From Arthrobacter sp. zg-Y1171 (lineage in GTDB: Bacteria; Actinomycetota; Actinomycetes; Actinomycetales; Micrococcaceae): a DNA stretch of 64,000 nt. The stretch's first letter is position 1. Every line of letters starts with the position of its first letter. Made by a program: the position numbers and the translations under genes. Shown one piece after another: positions 43,819-53,718 of the stretch. The stretch lies in assembly GCF_025244845.1 (NCBI RefSeq), contig NZ_CP104264.1:2480001-2544000 (forward strand), given 5' to 3'. The notes beneath the pieces were generated by a model, which saw only the letters and a program-made list of their open reading frames with translations, was not told where the DNA came from and made no database searches.

Positions 43819-45111
43819 TCAGCGCTGCGGGTAGTTGCGCTCCGGGGCGCCCGTGTAGAGCTGGCGCGGGCGGCCGATCTTCGTCTGCGGGTCCTGCATC
43901 ATTTCACGCCACTGGGCAATCCAGCCCGGCAGGCGGCCAATGGCGAACAGGACCGTGAACATCTTCTCCGGGAAGCCCATGGCCTTGTAGATCAGGCCGG
44001 TGTAGAAGTCCACGTTCGGGTAGAGCTTGCGCTCGATGAAGTAGTCATCCGCCAGTGCCTTCTCTTCCAGGCGCATGGCGATGTCCAGCAGCTCGTCGTT
44101 GCCGCCGAGCTTCGCGAGGATGTCGTGGGCGGTGGCCTTGACGATCTTGGCACGCGGGTCGTAGTTCTTGTAGACGCGGTGCCCGAAGCCCATGAGCTTC
44201 ACGCCGTCTTCCTTGTTCTTGACCTTTTCCATGAAGGTCTCCGGCTGCATGCCGGTGGCCTGGATGTCGCGCAGCATGTTCAGCACTGCCTCGTTGGCCC
44301 CGCCGTGCAGCGGCCCGAAGAGGGCGCTGATGCCGGCCGAAACCGAAGCGAACATGTTGGCGTTGGAGCTGCCCACCAGACGGACCGTGGAGGTGGAGCA
44401 GTTCTGCTCGTGGTCCGCGTGCAGGATCAGCAGCAGGTCCAGGGCCTTGACCAGGTCCGGATCGATTTCGTACGGCTCTGCCGGCAGGCCGAAGGACAGC
44501 CGCATGAAGTTCTCCACGAGGTTCATGGAGTTGTCCGGGTAGAGCATCGGCTGGCCGATGGACTTCTTGTGCGCGTAGGCCGCGATCACGGGCAGCTTTG
44601 CCATCAGGCGGACCGTGGAGAGCTCCACCTGTTCTTCGTCGAACGGGTCCAGGGAGTCCTGGTAGAAGGTGGACAACGCACTGACCGCCGAGGACAGGAC
44701 CGGCATCGGGTGCGCGTCGCGCGGGAATCCGCCGAAGAAGCCCTTGAGGTCCTCATGGAGCATGGTGTGGCGACGGATCCGCTGGTCGAAGTTCTCCAGC
44801 TCGGTGGGCGTCGGCAGTTCCCCGTAAATCAGCAGGTACGAGGTCTCGAGGAAGCTCGAGTGCTTTGCCAGCTGCTCAATGGGGTACCCGCGGTAGCGCA
44901 GGATGCCCTGGTCGCCGTCGATGTAGGTGATCGCGGAGGTGGTGGCCGCCGTGTTCATGAAGCCGGGGTCAAAAGTGACGGTGCCGGTCTGCTTCAGCAG
45001 CTTGGAAACGTCGTAACCGTTGTTTCCTTCAGCTGCGGCAACGCGGGGCAGTACAAGCTCGTCTTCCGGGTTTGGCCCGTACTGGAGCTTGGCACTTGGT
45101 TGCTCAGTCAT
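43819..45111 (-). CDS. gltA: Citrate synthase
   Basis: TCA-cycle entry enzyme, 430 residues from the ATG at 45111, which follows AAGGAG with six bases of spacing. The size and sequence match the hexameric type II class. Catalytic residues: His in LILHADHEQNCSTSTVRL, His in MGFGHRVYKNYDPRA, and an Asp further on. N-terminal DVSKLLKQTGTVTFDPGF is typical. A structured 5' leader precedes it. Confidence 0.95.
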   Translation of the reverse strand: MTEQPSAKLQYGPNPEDELVLPRVAAAEGNNGYDVSKLLKQTGTVTFDPGFMNTAATTSAITYIDGDQGILRYRGYPIEQLAKHSSFLETSYLLIYGELPTPTELENFDQRIRRHTMLHEDLKGFFGGFPRDAHPMPVLSSAVSALSTFYQDSLDPFDEEQVELSTVRLMAKLPVIAAYAHKKSIGQPMLYPDNSMNLVENFMRLSFGLPAEPYEIDPDLVKALDLLLILHADHEQNCSTSTVRLVGSSNANMFASVSAGISALFGPLHGGANEAVLNMLRDIQATGMQPETFMEKVKNKEDGVKLMGFGHRVYKNYDPRAKIVKATAHDILAKLGGNDELLDIAMRLEEKALADDYFIERKLYPNVDFYTGLIYKAMGFPEKMFTVLFAIGRLPGWIAQWREMMQDPQTKIGRPRQLYTGAPERNYPQR

Positions 45112-45143
45112 TAATTCTCCTTTAGGAGTTTTCGAAACCGCCG

Positions 45144-45172
45144 CTATGTACATCCGCTTCCGGCGGACATAG
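45144..45172 (-). promoter_or_regulatory. Stem-loop in the gltA 5' leader
   Basis: CTATGT and ACATAG (outer) and CCGC and GCGG (inner) can pair, with a 4-base bulge on one side and a 5-base loop. It lies 33-61 bases before the gltA ATG. The remaining sequence up to 45349 contains no gene; it probably holds the gltA promoter. Confidence 0.4.
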
Positions 45173-45349
45173 TGCATTCCACTAAACTATTTCGCTAAAA
45201 CGCTACCGGTTTCAGTGCCCTTACCACTAATCGAGGCGGGCACTGTTGTACAAGCGCAACATCGCTGGGCGCAGTATTTACGGTGCAGTGCCCAATACTA
45301 TTCCTCCGCGGCACCTCCGCCGTCCGGGGGGGGTGTCCGGGCGCCGGGC

Positions 45350-46525
45350 CTATCCGCGCTGCAGGCCGCCCGGCGCGGACCCCGCGTGCAGGCGCTGGGC
45401 GGCTGCCCGGATGCCCTCGTCCGTGCCGGTGAGGGCAATCCTGACGAAGCCGGCACCGGCGTCGCCGTAGAAAACGCCGGGGCCCACCACTATTCCCAGT
45501 TCCGCGAAACGGGCCACGGTGGTCCAGGTGTCCTCGCCGGCACTCGCCCAGAGGTACAACCCGGCTTCCGAGTGCTCGATTTTCAGGCCGAACGCCTCCA
45601 GCGCCGGGACGAGCAGGTTGCGGCGGGCGCGGTAGCGGTCCTTCTGCGCCGCCACATGCGCGTCGTCGCGCAGCGCTGCGGCCATGGCGGCCTGCACCGG
45701 CGCGGGGACGATCATTCCGGCGTGCTTCCGGCTGTTGACCAGGTTGGCGATCAGCGCCGGATCTCCGGCTGTGAACGCGGCGCGGTAACCGGCCATGTTG
45801 GACTGCTTGCTCAGGGAGTACACCGCGAGCAGGTTCTCGGTGCTTCCGCCGCTGATCCGCGGATCCAGGATGCTGGGGACGGGTTCGCCGCCTTCAGCCG
45901 GATCCCACTGGCCCCAGCCCAGTTCGGCATAGCATTCGTCCGAGGCAACCACTGCGCCCAGGGCGCGGGCCTCTTCGACGAGGGTGCGCAGCGACTGGGC
46001 GGAACGCACAATGCCGGTGGGATTGCCCGGAGAGTTCACCCAGACCAGCCGTACGCGGGAACGCGTCTGCTCGTCCAGGTCGGAGAGGTGGTCCGCCGCT
46101 ACCGCCGTCGCGCCGGCGAAGACCGCCCCCATATCGTAGGTGGGGTAAGCGACCACGGGGCGGACAACGACGTCGCCCTCCCCCAGCCCGAGCAGCAGCG
46201 GGAGCCAGGCCACGAGTTCCTTCGAACCCACGGTGGGCAGCACGGCGGCCGGATCCAGCCCGGACACGTTCCGGCGGCGGGCAAACCAGTCAACGACGGC
46301 GGCGCGCAGGTCAGCGGTGCCGTGCGTAGTGGGATAGCCCGGGGCATCCGAAGCCGCTGCCAGCGCGTCACGGACGACGGCGGGCGTCGGGTCCACGGGG
46401 GTGCCGATGGACAGGTTCACCGCTCCGTCAGGGTGCTCTGCTGCCCGGCGCTGGTAGGGCGCCATGGCGTCCCAGGGGTATTCCGGCAGGTCCAGCCCGA
46501 AGGTCCGGGACGCCGCGGCGCTCAT
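45350..46525 (-). CDS. dapC: Succinyldiaminopimelate transaminase DapC
   Basis: PLP-dependent class I aminotransferase, 391 residues from the ATG at 46525, which overlaps the ferredoxin stop (ATGA). N-terminal FGLDLPEYPWDAMAPYQRRA and INLSIGTPVDPTP, substrate-binding VWVNSPGNPTGIV, and the PLP lysine in YSLSKQSNMAGYRAAF. Pairing with a ferredoxin gene is the standard actinobacterial arrangement for this DapC type. It closes the succinylase branch with dapD and dapE nearby. Confidence 0.92.
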   Translation of the reverse strand: MSAAASRTFGLDLPEYPWDAMAPYQRRAAEHPDGAVNLSIGTPVDPTPAVVRDALAAASDAPGYPTTHGTADLRAAVVDWFARRRNVSGLDPAAVLPTVGSKELVAWLPLLLGLGEGDVVVRPVVAYPTYDMGAVFAGATAVAADHLSDLDEQTRSRVRLVWVNSPGNPTGIVRSAQSLRTLVEEARALGAVVASDECYAELGWGQWDPAEGGEPVPSILDPRISGGSTENLLAVYSLSKQSNMAGYRAAFTAGDPALIANLVNSRKHAGMIVPAPVQAAMAAALRDDAHVAAQKDRYRARRNLLVPALEAFGLKIEHSEAGLYLWASAGEDTWTTVARFAELGIVVGPGVFYGDAGAGFVRIALTGTDEGIRAAAQRLHAGSAPGGLQRG

Positions 46526-46845
46526 GCCTGGTTCTGCGGCGGCAGGGCCGCGATGATCGGGTGGTCCGTGTGCGTGTTGCCTACCTTGGCGGCGCCGCCG
46601 GGCGAGCCCAGGACGTCGAAGAACTCGACATTGGCCTTGTAGTACTCGGCCCATTCCTCGGGAGTGTCATCTTCGTAGTAGATGGCCTCCACCGGGCAGA
46701 CAGGTTCGCAGGCCCCGCAGTCAACACATTCGTCCGGGTGGATGTAGAGGGAGCGTTCGCCTTCATAGATGCAGTCCACGGGGCATTCTTCGATACATGC
46801 CTTGTCTTTTACATCCACGCACGGCTGCGCAATTACGTACGTCAC
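46522..46845 (-). CDS. fdxA: 7Fe ferredoxin FdxA/FdxC
   Basis: 107 residues from a GTG at 46845 preceded by AGGAAGG; this gives the canonical start TYVIAQPCVDVKDKAC. A 29-residue upstream extension is open but not family-like. Cys9, Cys17 and Cys21 with a later CP fit a [3Fe-4S] site, and CVDCGACEPVCP supplies the [4Fe-4S] site. The sequence is close to mycobacterial FdxC. It carries electrons for oxidoreductases; the partner is not shown by the context. Confidence 0.94.
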   Translation of the reverse strand: MTYVIAQPCVDVKDKACIEECPVDCIYEGERSLYIHPDECVDCGACEPVCPVEAIYYEDDTPEEWAEYYKANVEFFDVLGSPGGAAKVGNTHTDHPIIAALPPQNQA

Positions 46846-46973
46846 GTCCCTTGCCTTCCTGATCTGCGGACCGTCGGCCTCAAGGGACGGCGGATCGCTG
46901 GGTGTTGGTTCCACGTTAGTAGCCTTGTCCATTATCTCCCAGCCGGAGCGTCCCGGTGACGCCGGTGCCGCCG

Positions 46974-46979
46974 TAGGAT
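46974..46979 (+). promoter_or_regulatory. -10 element for the small SH3-like gene
   Basis: TAGGAT six bases before the ATG at 46986; the spacer itself is GGAGGG, so either leaderless or SD-led initiation is possible. Confidence 0.45.
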
Positions 46980-46985
46980 GGAGGG

Positions 46986-47228
46986 ATGACGCCCGAAGAC
47001 CCTGCCGCGCTGCTGCGCGGCCTGCAGCCCGGCGTCCGTGTGGTGGTCCGCTACCGGATCGACGGCGGCTTCACGGACGCGCTGGGCACCCTCAGCGACG
47101 TCGGAGCAGACGGCTGTACGGTCTCCACCCGGCGCGGCGAGGTCCCCATCGCGTATCCGCTGGTTACGGCGGCCAAAACCGTCCCGCCCGCTCCCCCGCG
47201 CCGAGCTGCGCGTACACGTCCGCTGTAA
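46986..47228 (+). CDS. Small conserved actinobacterial protein, SH3-like
   Basis: 80 residues. GVRVVVRYRIDGGFTDALGTLSDVGADGCTVSTRRGEVPI looks like a small five-stranded barrel. It resembles the N-terminal SH3-like domain that precedes the acetyltransferase domain in Rv0428c-type GNAT proteins, but here stands alone with a basic tail. No function can be given. Confidence 0.6.
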   Translation: MTPEDPAALLRGLQPGVRVVVRYRIDGGFTDALGTLSDVGADGCTVSTRRGEVPIAYPLVTAAKTVPPAPPRRAARTRPL

Positions 47229-47247
47229 CCCCATGAAAATCCCATGC

Positions 47248-47286
47248 AAAAAGGCCGCCGGAACACAATGTTCCAGCGGCCTTTTT
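47248..47286. terminator. Terminator between the SH3-like gene and the typA operon
   Basis: AAAAAGGCCGC...GCGGCCTTTTT stem with one bulge and the loop ACAAT; convergent genes on both sides. Confidence 0.85.
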
Positions 47287-47313
47287 ACACACTCTTGAAG
47301 TTCTGCGGATGCC

Positions 47314-47757
47314 TTAGGCGGCGGTCCCGGCTGCCCGGTCCCGGCCGAGCACGCGTGCGCAGACCAGCACAGCTGCGACGGTGGCCAAAGCCTGCCCGAA
47401 GAGCCACACCAGTCCGGCGGTCACTACCGGCGGCTGCTCCGGAGCGGAGGAACCGGTCACGATCAGCGGTACCTCACTGACGAGGTCCAGGGAAAAGAGC
47501 CCCAGCACCAGGTAGGTGATCACGCCGGTGACGGCACTCAGCAGTGCACTGCGCTGCCAGAGGCCGACCAGCAAGGCGACGGCACCGCTGAACACTACGG
47601 CCAGCAACGCACCGACGGGCAGTCCGTCGTCGCCCGCATACACCACGTGGCCGTGCAGGGACGTGCCCAGCAGGGCGGCCAGGATCCCGCCGGCAACGGC
47701 CGCAAGAGGCCCCCGCCAGCGCGGGGACCTCTTGCCGGTTTCAGCCGTGGTGGAAAT
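47314..47757 (-). CDS. Four-helix membrane protein downstream of typA (start codon unusual)
   Basis: About 147 residues with four hydrophobic segments. The reading frame enters directly from the 3' end of typA. After the typA TAG the first codons are GTC ATT TCC, and no ATG, GTG or TTG occurs before the first helix. ATT at 47757 with AAGG seven bases upstream is taken as the likely start; otherwise an ATG at 47856 would overlap typA by 97 bases, with a Pro/Arg-rich N-terminus. It may belong to a small actinobacterial family often placed after typA (possibly DUF6113). Function unknown. Confidence 0.55.
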   Translation of the reverse strand: MSTTAETGKRSPRWRGPLAAVAGGILAALLGTSLHGHVVYAGDDGLPVGALLAVVFSGAVALLVGLWQRSALLSAVTGVITYLVLGLFSLDLVSEVPLIVTGSSAPEQPPVVTAGLVWLFGQALATVAAVLVCARVLGRDRAAGTAA

Positions 47758-47759
47758 GA

Positions 47760-49682
<1,923 letters not shown>

Positions 49683-49963
49683 GCGTGAGGACTCAATTCA
49701 TAGGAGATCAGTTCGGGGTGTATCTTTTTCGGCCGGATTGGTACCGGCGTTTCCGGCTGTTCTGTACGAATGCTGATTCAATCGCTTGCTCAATCACCAG
49801 TCAGAATCCACCGAAGGCCCCGCCGTCAGCGGGCACGCTAACATTCTAGTCGCAATACCATACGATCCCTAATGCGTGCCTTTGAGGGGCGGACCGGACT
49901 GCGTGGCTTCGGGGCGCGGACAGGGCCCGGGACAGGCGCAAACCCGGGGCCGTGCCGGACACA
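49683..49963. other. Intergenic region upstream of typA
   Basis: 337 bases separate typA from the opp operon end. I see no gene here. The part near typA is AT-rich (around 49690-49860) and should carry its promoter and leader; the rest is occupied by the opp terminator. Confidence 0.5.
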
Positions 49964-50000
49964 CTGAAGGCGGGGAACCTGTCCGGTTCCCCGCCTTCAG
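49964..50000 (-). terminator. Terminator of the opp operon
   Basis: Perfect 16-bp stem CTGAAGGCGGGGAACC / GGTTCCCCGCCTTCAG with a TGTCC loop, 20 bases after the oppDF stop. No strong T-run. Confidence 0.7.
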
Positions 50001-50019
50001 CGCAGGCGCTGCGAGGCCG

Positions 50020-51714
50020 CTAGGCGACTTCGGGCGGCAATTCCAGGCGTGAGCCCGGGATGGCCGCCAGCAGTGCCTGCGTGTAGGCCTGCTGAGGGGC
50101 GTCGAACACCTCGTCCGTGGTGCCGGTCTCCACGAGCTTGCCCTTTTCCATCACGCAGACGAAGTCCGCGATCTGCCGGACCACCGCCAGGTCATGGGTA
50201 ATGAACAGGTAGCTCAGTCCCAGCTCCGACTGCAGGTCCGCCAGCAGGTTCAGGATCTGGGCCTGCACCAGGACGTCCAGCGCCGAAACCGCTTCGTCGC
50301 AGATGACCACCTCGGGATCCAGCGCCAGGGCCCGCGCAATGGCCACGCGCTGGCGCTGGCCGCCGGAGAGCTCGTTCGGGAAGCGGCGCATCACCGACGA
50401 CGGCAGGGCCACCTGGTCAAGGAGCTCGCGCACCTTGGCCTCGCGGCTCTTGGACGTGCCGATCTTGTGCACCCGAAGCGGCTCTTCGATGGTGCGGAAG
50501 ATGTTGTACATCGGGTCCAGGGAACCGTACGGATCCTGGAAGATCGGCTGTACCCGGCGGCGGAACTCGAACATCCGCTTGCTGTTCAGCGTGGTCATAT
50601 CCACCCCGTTGAACAGGATGGAGCCGCTGGTGGGCGTCTCCAGGTTCAGCACCATGCGGGCGACTGTGGATTTGCCCGAGCCGGACTCCCCCACGACGGC
50701 GGTGGTGGTGCCGCGCTTGATGTCGAAGGAGACGTTGTCCACGGCGGTGAAATCCGTCGACTTGCCGAGCCCGCTGCGGAGCTTGAAGACCTTCGTCAGG
50801 TCCTTCACCTCAATGACGTTATCCGCAGCCTTCAGCTTGGCATCGTCTTCGGAGGTGAGCAGGTCTGCGCTCTCCAGGCCGCGGCTCTTCGCAGAGTCGA
50901 TGCGCTTGGAGGCCAGCGAGGGCGCAGATTCGACGAGCTTGCGCGTGTAGGGGTGGCGGGGGTTGGTAAGGATTTCCAGGGCCGGCCCGGATTCCACCAC
51001 GCGTCCCTTGTACATCACAACGACCTTCTGGGCACGTTCCGCGGCCAGGCCGAGGTCGTGCGTGATCAGCAGTACCGCGGTGCCCAGTTCCTCCGTGAGG
51101 GTGCCCAGGTGGTCCAGGATCTGACGCTGGACGGTGACGTCCAGCGCCGACGTCGGCTCATCGGCGATGAGCAGTCGGGGCCGGCAGGACAGGCCAATGG
51201 CAATCAGTGCACGCTGGCGCATGCCGCCGGAGAACTCGTGCGGGTACTGCTTGGCGCGGCTTGCCGCATCCGGCAGGCCGGCCTGCTCCAGGACCTTGGC
51301 GATGTCCGCCGAGGAGTGGGGCAGCCCGTTGGCGCGCAGGGTTTCCTTGACCTGGAAACCGATCTTCCACACCGGGTTCAGGTTGGACATCGGATCCTGC
51401 GGAACCATGCCGATCGAGTTGCCGCGCAGCTCCTGGATCCGCTTGGCGCTGGCATTGGAAATGTCCTCGCCGTCAAAGAGGATCTGGCCTGCGCTGACCC
51501 TGCCGTTGCCGGGCAGCAGGCCGATGGCCGCCAGCGCCGTCGTCGACTTGCCCGAGCCGGACTCGCCCACGATGGCCACGGTTTCGCCGGGCATGATCGT
51601 CAGGTGTGCGTCACGGACTGCTTCCACGTCGCCGTTTGCGGTGGCAAAGGTGATTGCCAGGTCGCGGACTTCCAGCAGGGGCTTCACAGCCGCATTTTGT
51701 GTATTGATGGTCAT
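50020..51714 (-). CDS. oppD: Fused OppD-OppF ABC transporter ATPase
   Basis: Both nucleotide-binding domains of an oligopeptide importer in one 564-residue chain. N-terminal half: Walker A GESGSGKSTTAL, signature FSGGMRQRALIAIGL, Walker [14 protein letters not shown]-terminal half: [40 protein letters not shown] (Glu-Ala variant of the usual DEP). The OPP-type C-terminal motif region (RHPYTRKLVESAP) is present after the first half. The ATG overlaps the oppC stop. It is the last gene of the opp operon. Confidence 0.92.
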   Translation of the reverse strand: MTINTQNAAVKPLLEVRDLAITFATANGDVEAVRDAHLTIMPGETVAIVGESGSGKSTTALAAIGLLPGNGRVSAGQILFDGEDISNASAKRIQELRGNSIGMVPQDPMSNLNPVWKIGFQVKETLRANGLPHSSADIAKVLEQAGLPDAASRAKQYPHEFSGGMRQRALIAIGLSCRPRLLIADEPTSALDVTVQRQILDHLGTLTEELGTAVLLITHDLGLAAERAQKVVVMYKGRVVESGPALEILTNPRHPYTRKLVESAPSLASKRIDSAKSRGLESADLLTSEDDAKLKAADNVIEVKDLTKVFKLRSGLGKSTDFTAVDNVSFDIKRGTTTAVVGESGSGKSTVARMVLNLETPTSGSILFNGVDMTTLNSKRMFEFRRRVQPIFQDPYGSLDPMYNIFRTIEEPLRVHKIGTSKSREAKVRELLDQVALPSSVMRRFPNELSGGQRQRVAIARALALDPEVVICDEAVSALDVLVQAQILNLLADLQSELGLSYLFITHDLAVVRQIADFVCVMEKGKLVETGTTDEVFDAPQQAYTQALLAAIPGSRLELPPEVA

Positions 51715-52664
51715 CGTTTGCGCGCCTTCGGATCAAGAGCATCACGGACCGCGTCGCCGAGCATGATGAAGCTCAGCACGGTGATGGAGAGGGCGGCCGC
51801 AGGCCAGAGCAGCGTTGAGGGATTGGACCGCAACGAAGACTGGGCGGCCGAGATGTCATTGCCCCAGGACATGATGCCCGGCGGGAGCCCGATGCCCAGG
51901 AAGGACAGCGTGGCTTCCGCAACGATGAACGTGCCCAGCGAGATGGTGGCGATCACGATCACGGGGGCGGTGGAGTTGGGAATAACGTGCTTCACCAGTG
52001 CCGAGAACCGCGAAACGCCGAGGGAGCGGGATGCCACCACGAAGTCCGCGTTGCGGACCGAGATGACGGCACTGCGGGTGATGCGGGCCACCTGGGGCCA
52101 CCCGAAGATCAGCAGCGTGAAGACCACCGTCATGACGGTGCGGTTCTCGCGGAAGGTCGGCAGCTGCATGATGATGATGGCGCCGAGGATCAGCGGCAGG
52201 GCGAAGAAGATATCGCCGACCCGGGCGAGGATGGCGTCGAGCCATCCGCCGTAGTAGCCGGCCAGTGCTCCCGCGATGCCGCCGATGATCACGACTGCCA
52301 GTGTGGTCAGCACTCCCACCATCAGGGATGCGCGCGTGCCGTAGATGACGCGGGCGTAAACGTCGCAGCCCTGGAAGGTGAATCCCAGCGGGTGCCCCGC
52401 CGAGGGTGCGCCGTTGGAGTTGGCCAGCAGGCAGTTTTCATCCGGTGAAGCATTCGTGAACAGGCCCGGGAAAGCCGCGACCGTGAGGATCAGCAGGATA
52501 AGCAGTGCGGAAATGACGAACAGCGGCTGGGTGCGCAGGTTGCGCCAGGCCTCCCCCCAGAGGCTCAGCGGCTGGACGTCGTCCTTGACGCTGTCGGTCG
52601 CCGCCAGAGGGGTTTCCTCCAGCGGAGCGACGTAGTGCTCGATGTTTGTGGTGTCTTTATGCAT
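51711..52664 (-). CDS. oppC: Oligopeptide ABC transporter permease OppC
   Basis: 317 residues from the ATG at 52664, which overlaps the oppB stop by 8 bases. An N-terminal cytosolic segment is followed by one helix and the OppC N-domain, then the permease core with GALAGYYGGWLDAILARVGDIFFALP and the EAA loop VVASRSLGVSRFSALVKHVIPNS. The final helix LSFIMLGDAVRDALDPK is typical of DppC/OppC. Confidence 0.92.
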   Translation of the reverse strand: MHKDTTNIEHYVAPLEETPLAATDSVKDDVQPLSLWGEAWRNLRTQPLFVISALLILLILTVAAFPGLFTNASPDENCLLANSNGAPSAGHPLGFTFQGCDVYARVIYGTRASLMVGVLTTLAVVIIGGIAGALAGYYGGWLDAILARVGDIFFALPLILGAIIIMQLPTFRENRTVMTVVFTLLIFGWPQVARITRSAVISVRNADFVVASRSLGVSRFSALVKHVIPNSTAPVIVIATISLGTFIVAEATLSFLGIGLPPGIMSWGNDISAAQSSLRSNPSTLLWPAAALSITVLSFIMLGDAVRDALDPKARKR

Positions 52665-53583
52665 AACGGATCCTCGGATCAAGCCAGGCGTACAGGAGGT
52701 CTACCAGGAGGTTGGCGATGACGTAGACGAAGACGAGGACACTCACGATCGACACGATCGTCGGCCCCTCTCCCCTGATGACTGACTGGTAAAGTCGCTG
52801 TCCCACTCCGGGGACGTTAAAGATGCCTTCGGTGACGATGGCGCCGCCCATCAGCGCCCCCAGGTCCGCCCCGAGGAAGGTCACCACGGGGATCAGGGAG
52901 TTGCGCAGGATGTGCACGGTGACCACGCGCGGCCGGGAAAGCCCCTTCGCGGTGGCGGTGCGGACGTAGTCGGCGTTCATGTTCTCGATGACCGAGGTGC
53001 GCGTCAGGCGCAGGACGTAGGCGAAGGACGCCAGGCCCAGGACCACTGCCGGCAGTATCAGGTCCGCCCAGCTGGCGTCGCCGCCGACTGTTGGGCTGGT
53101 CCATTGGAGCTTGACGCCCACCAGGAACTGCAGCAGGAAGCCGAGTACGAACACCGGAATCGCGATCACGATCAGGGAGACAACCAGGACGGTGCTGTCG
53201 AAGATCTTGCCCTTCTTCAGGCCGGCCATGAGGCCGAACGCAATACCGAAGACCGCTTCGAAAAGCAGGGCCAGCACGGCAAGGCGCATGGTCACCGGGA
53301 AGGCCTGGGCCAGGACGGCCGAAACCTCGCGGCCGGAGAAGTCGACCCCCAGGTTAAAGGTGACCAGGTTCTTCAGGTACAGCAGGTACTGGACGATGAA
53401 GGGCTGGTCCAGGTTGTACTGGCTGCGCAGCTGCGCGGCGACGGCCTCGTTAACCGGCTTATCGCCGAAGAGTGCGGCAATGGGGTCTCCCGGGAGGGAG
53501 AACACGAGGAAATAAACGAGGAATGTTGCCCCGAAGAAAACGGGGATCATTTGGAGGAAGCGTCGAATGACGTAGCCGGCCAT
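52657..53583 (-). CDS. oppB: Oligopeptide ABC transporter permease OppB
   Basis: 308 residues, AGGAGG nine bases before the ATG. OppB/DppB pattern: GYVIRRFLQMIPVFFGATFLVYFLVF at the start, LPGDPIAALFG, then the EAA loop DYVRTATAKGLSRPRVVTVHILRNSL and the C-terminal LLYAWLDPRIRYA. Separated from oppA by 135 bases with a stem-loop. Confidence 0.93.
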   Translation of the reverse strand: MAGYVIRRFLQMIPVFFGATFLVYFLVFSLPGDPIAALFGDKPVNEAVAAQLRSQYNLDQPFIVQYLLYLKNLVTFNLGVDFSGREVSAVLAQAFPVTMRLAVLALLFEAVFGIAFGLMAGLKKGKIFDSTVLVVSLIVIAIPVFVLGFLLQFLVGVKLQWTSPTVGGDASWADLILPAVVLGLASFAYVLRLTRTSVIENMNADYVRTATAKGLSRPRVVTVHILRNSLIPVVTFLGADLGALMGGAIVTEGIFNVPGVGQRLYQSVIRGEGPTIVSIVSVLVFVYVIANLLVDLLYAWLDPRIRYA

Positions 53584-53668
53584 TAGGGGTGGCCTCCTGC
53601 CAGCTGTGGGGGATTGGAGTCTCGCATCTTTTTTCTATGCCTGTTCTTGATAGAACCCGAAATACAAG

Positions 53669-53698
53669 CCGGGGCCCGGCCTTCTGGCCGGGCCCCGG
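53669..53698 (-). terminator. Intercistronic stem-loop between oppA and oppB
   Basis: Perfect 13-bp stem CCGGGGCCCGGCC / GGCCGGGCCCCGG with a 4-base loop and no T-run. Within the operon, it more probably protects oppA mRNA or lowers read-through than ends all transcription. Confidence 0.65.
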
Positions 53699-53718
53699 AT
53701 CGGTCGGTCTAGATACTG

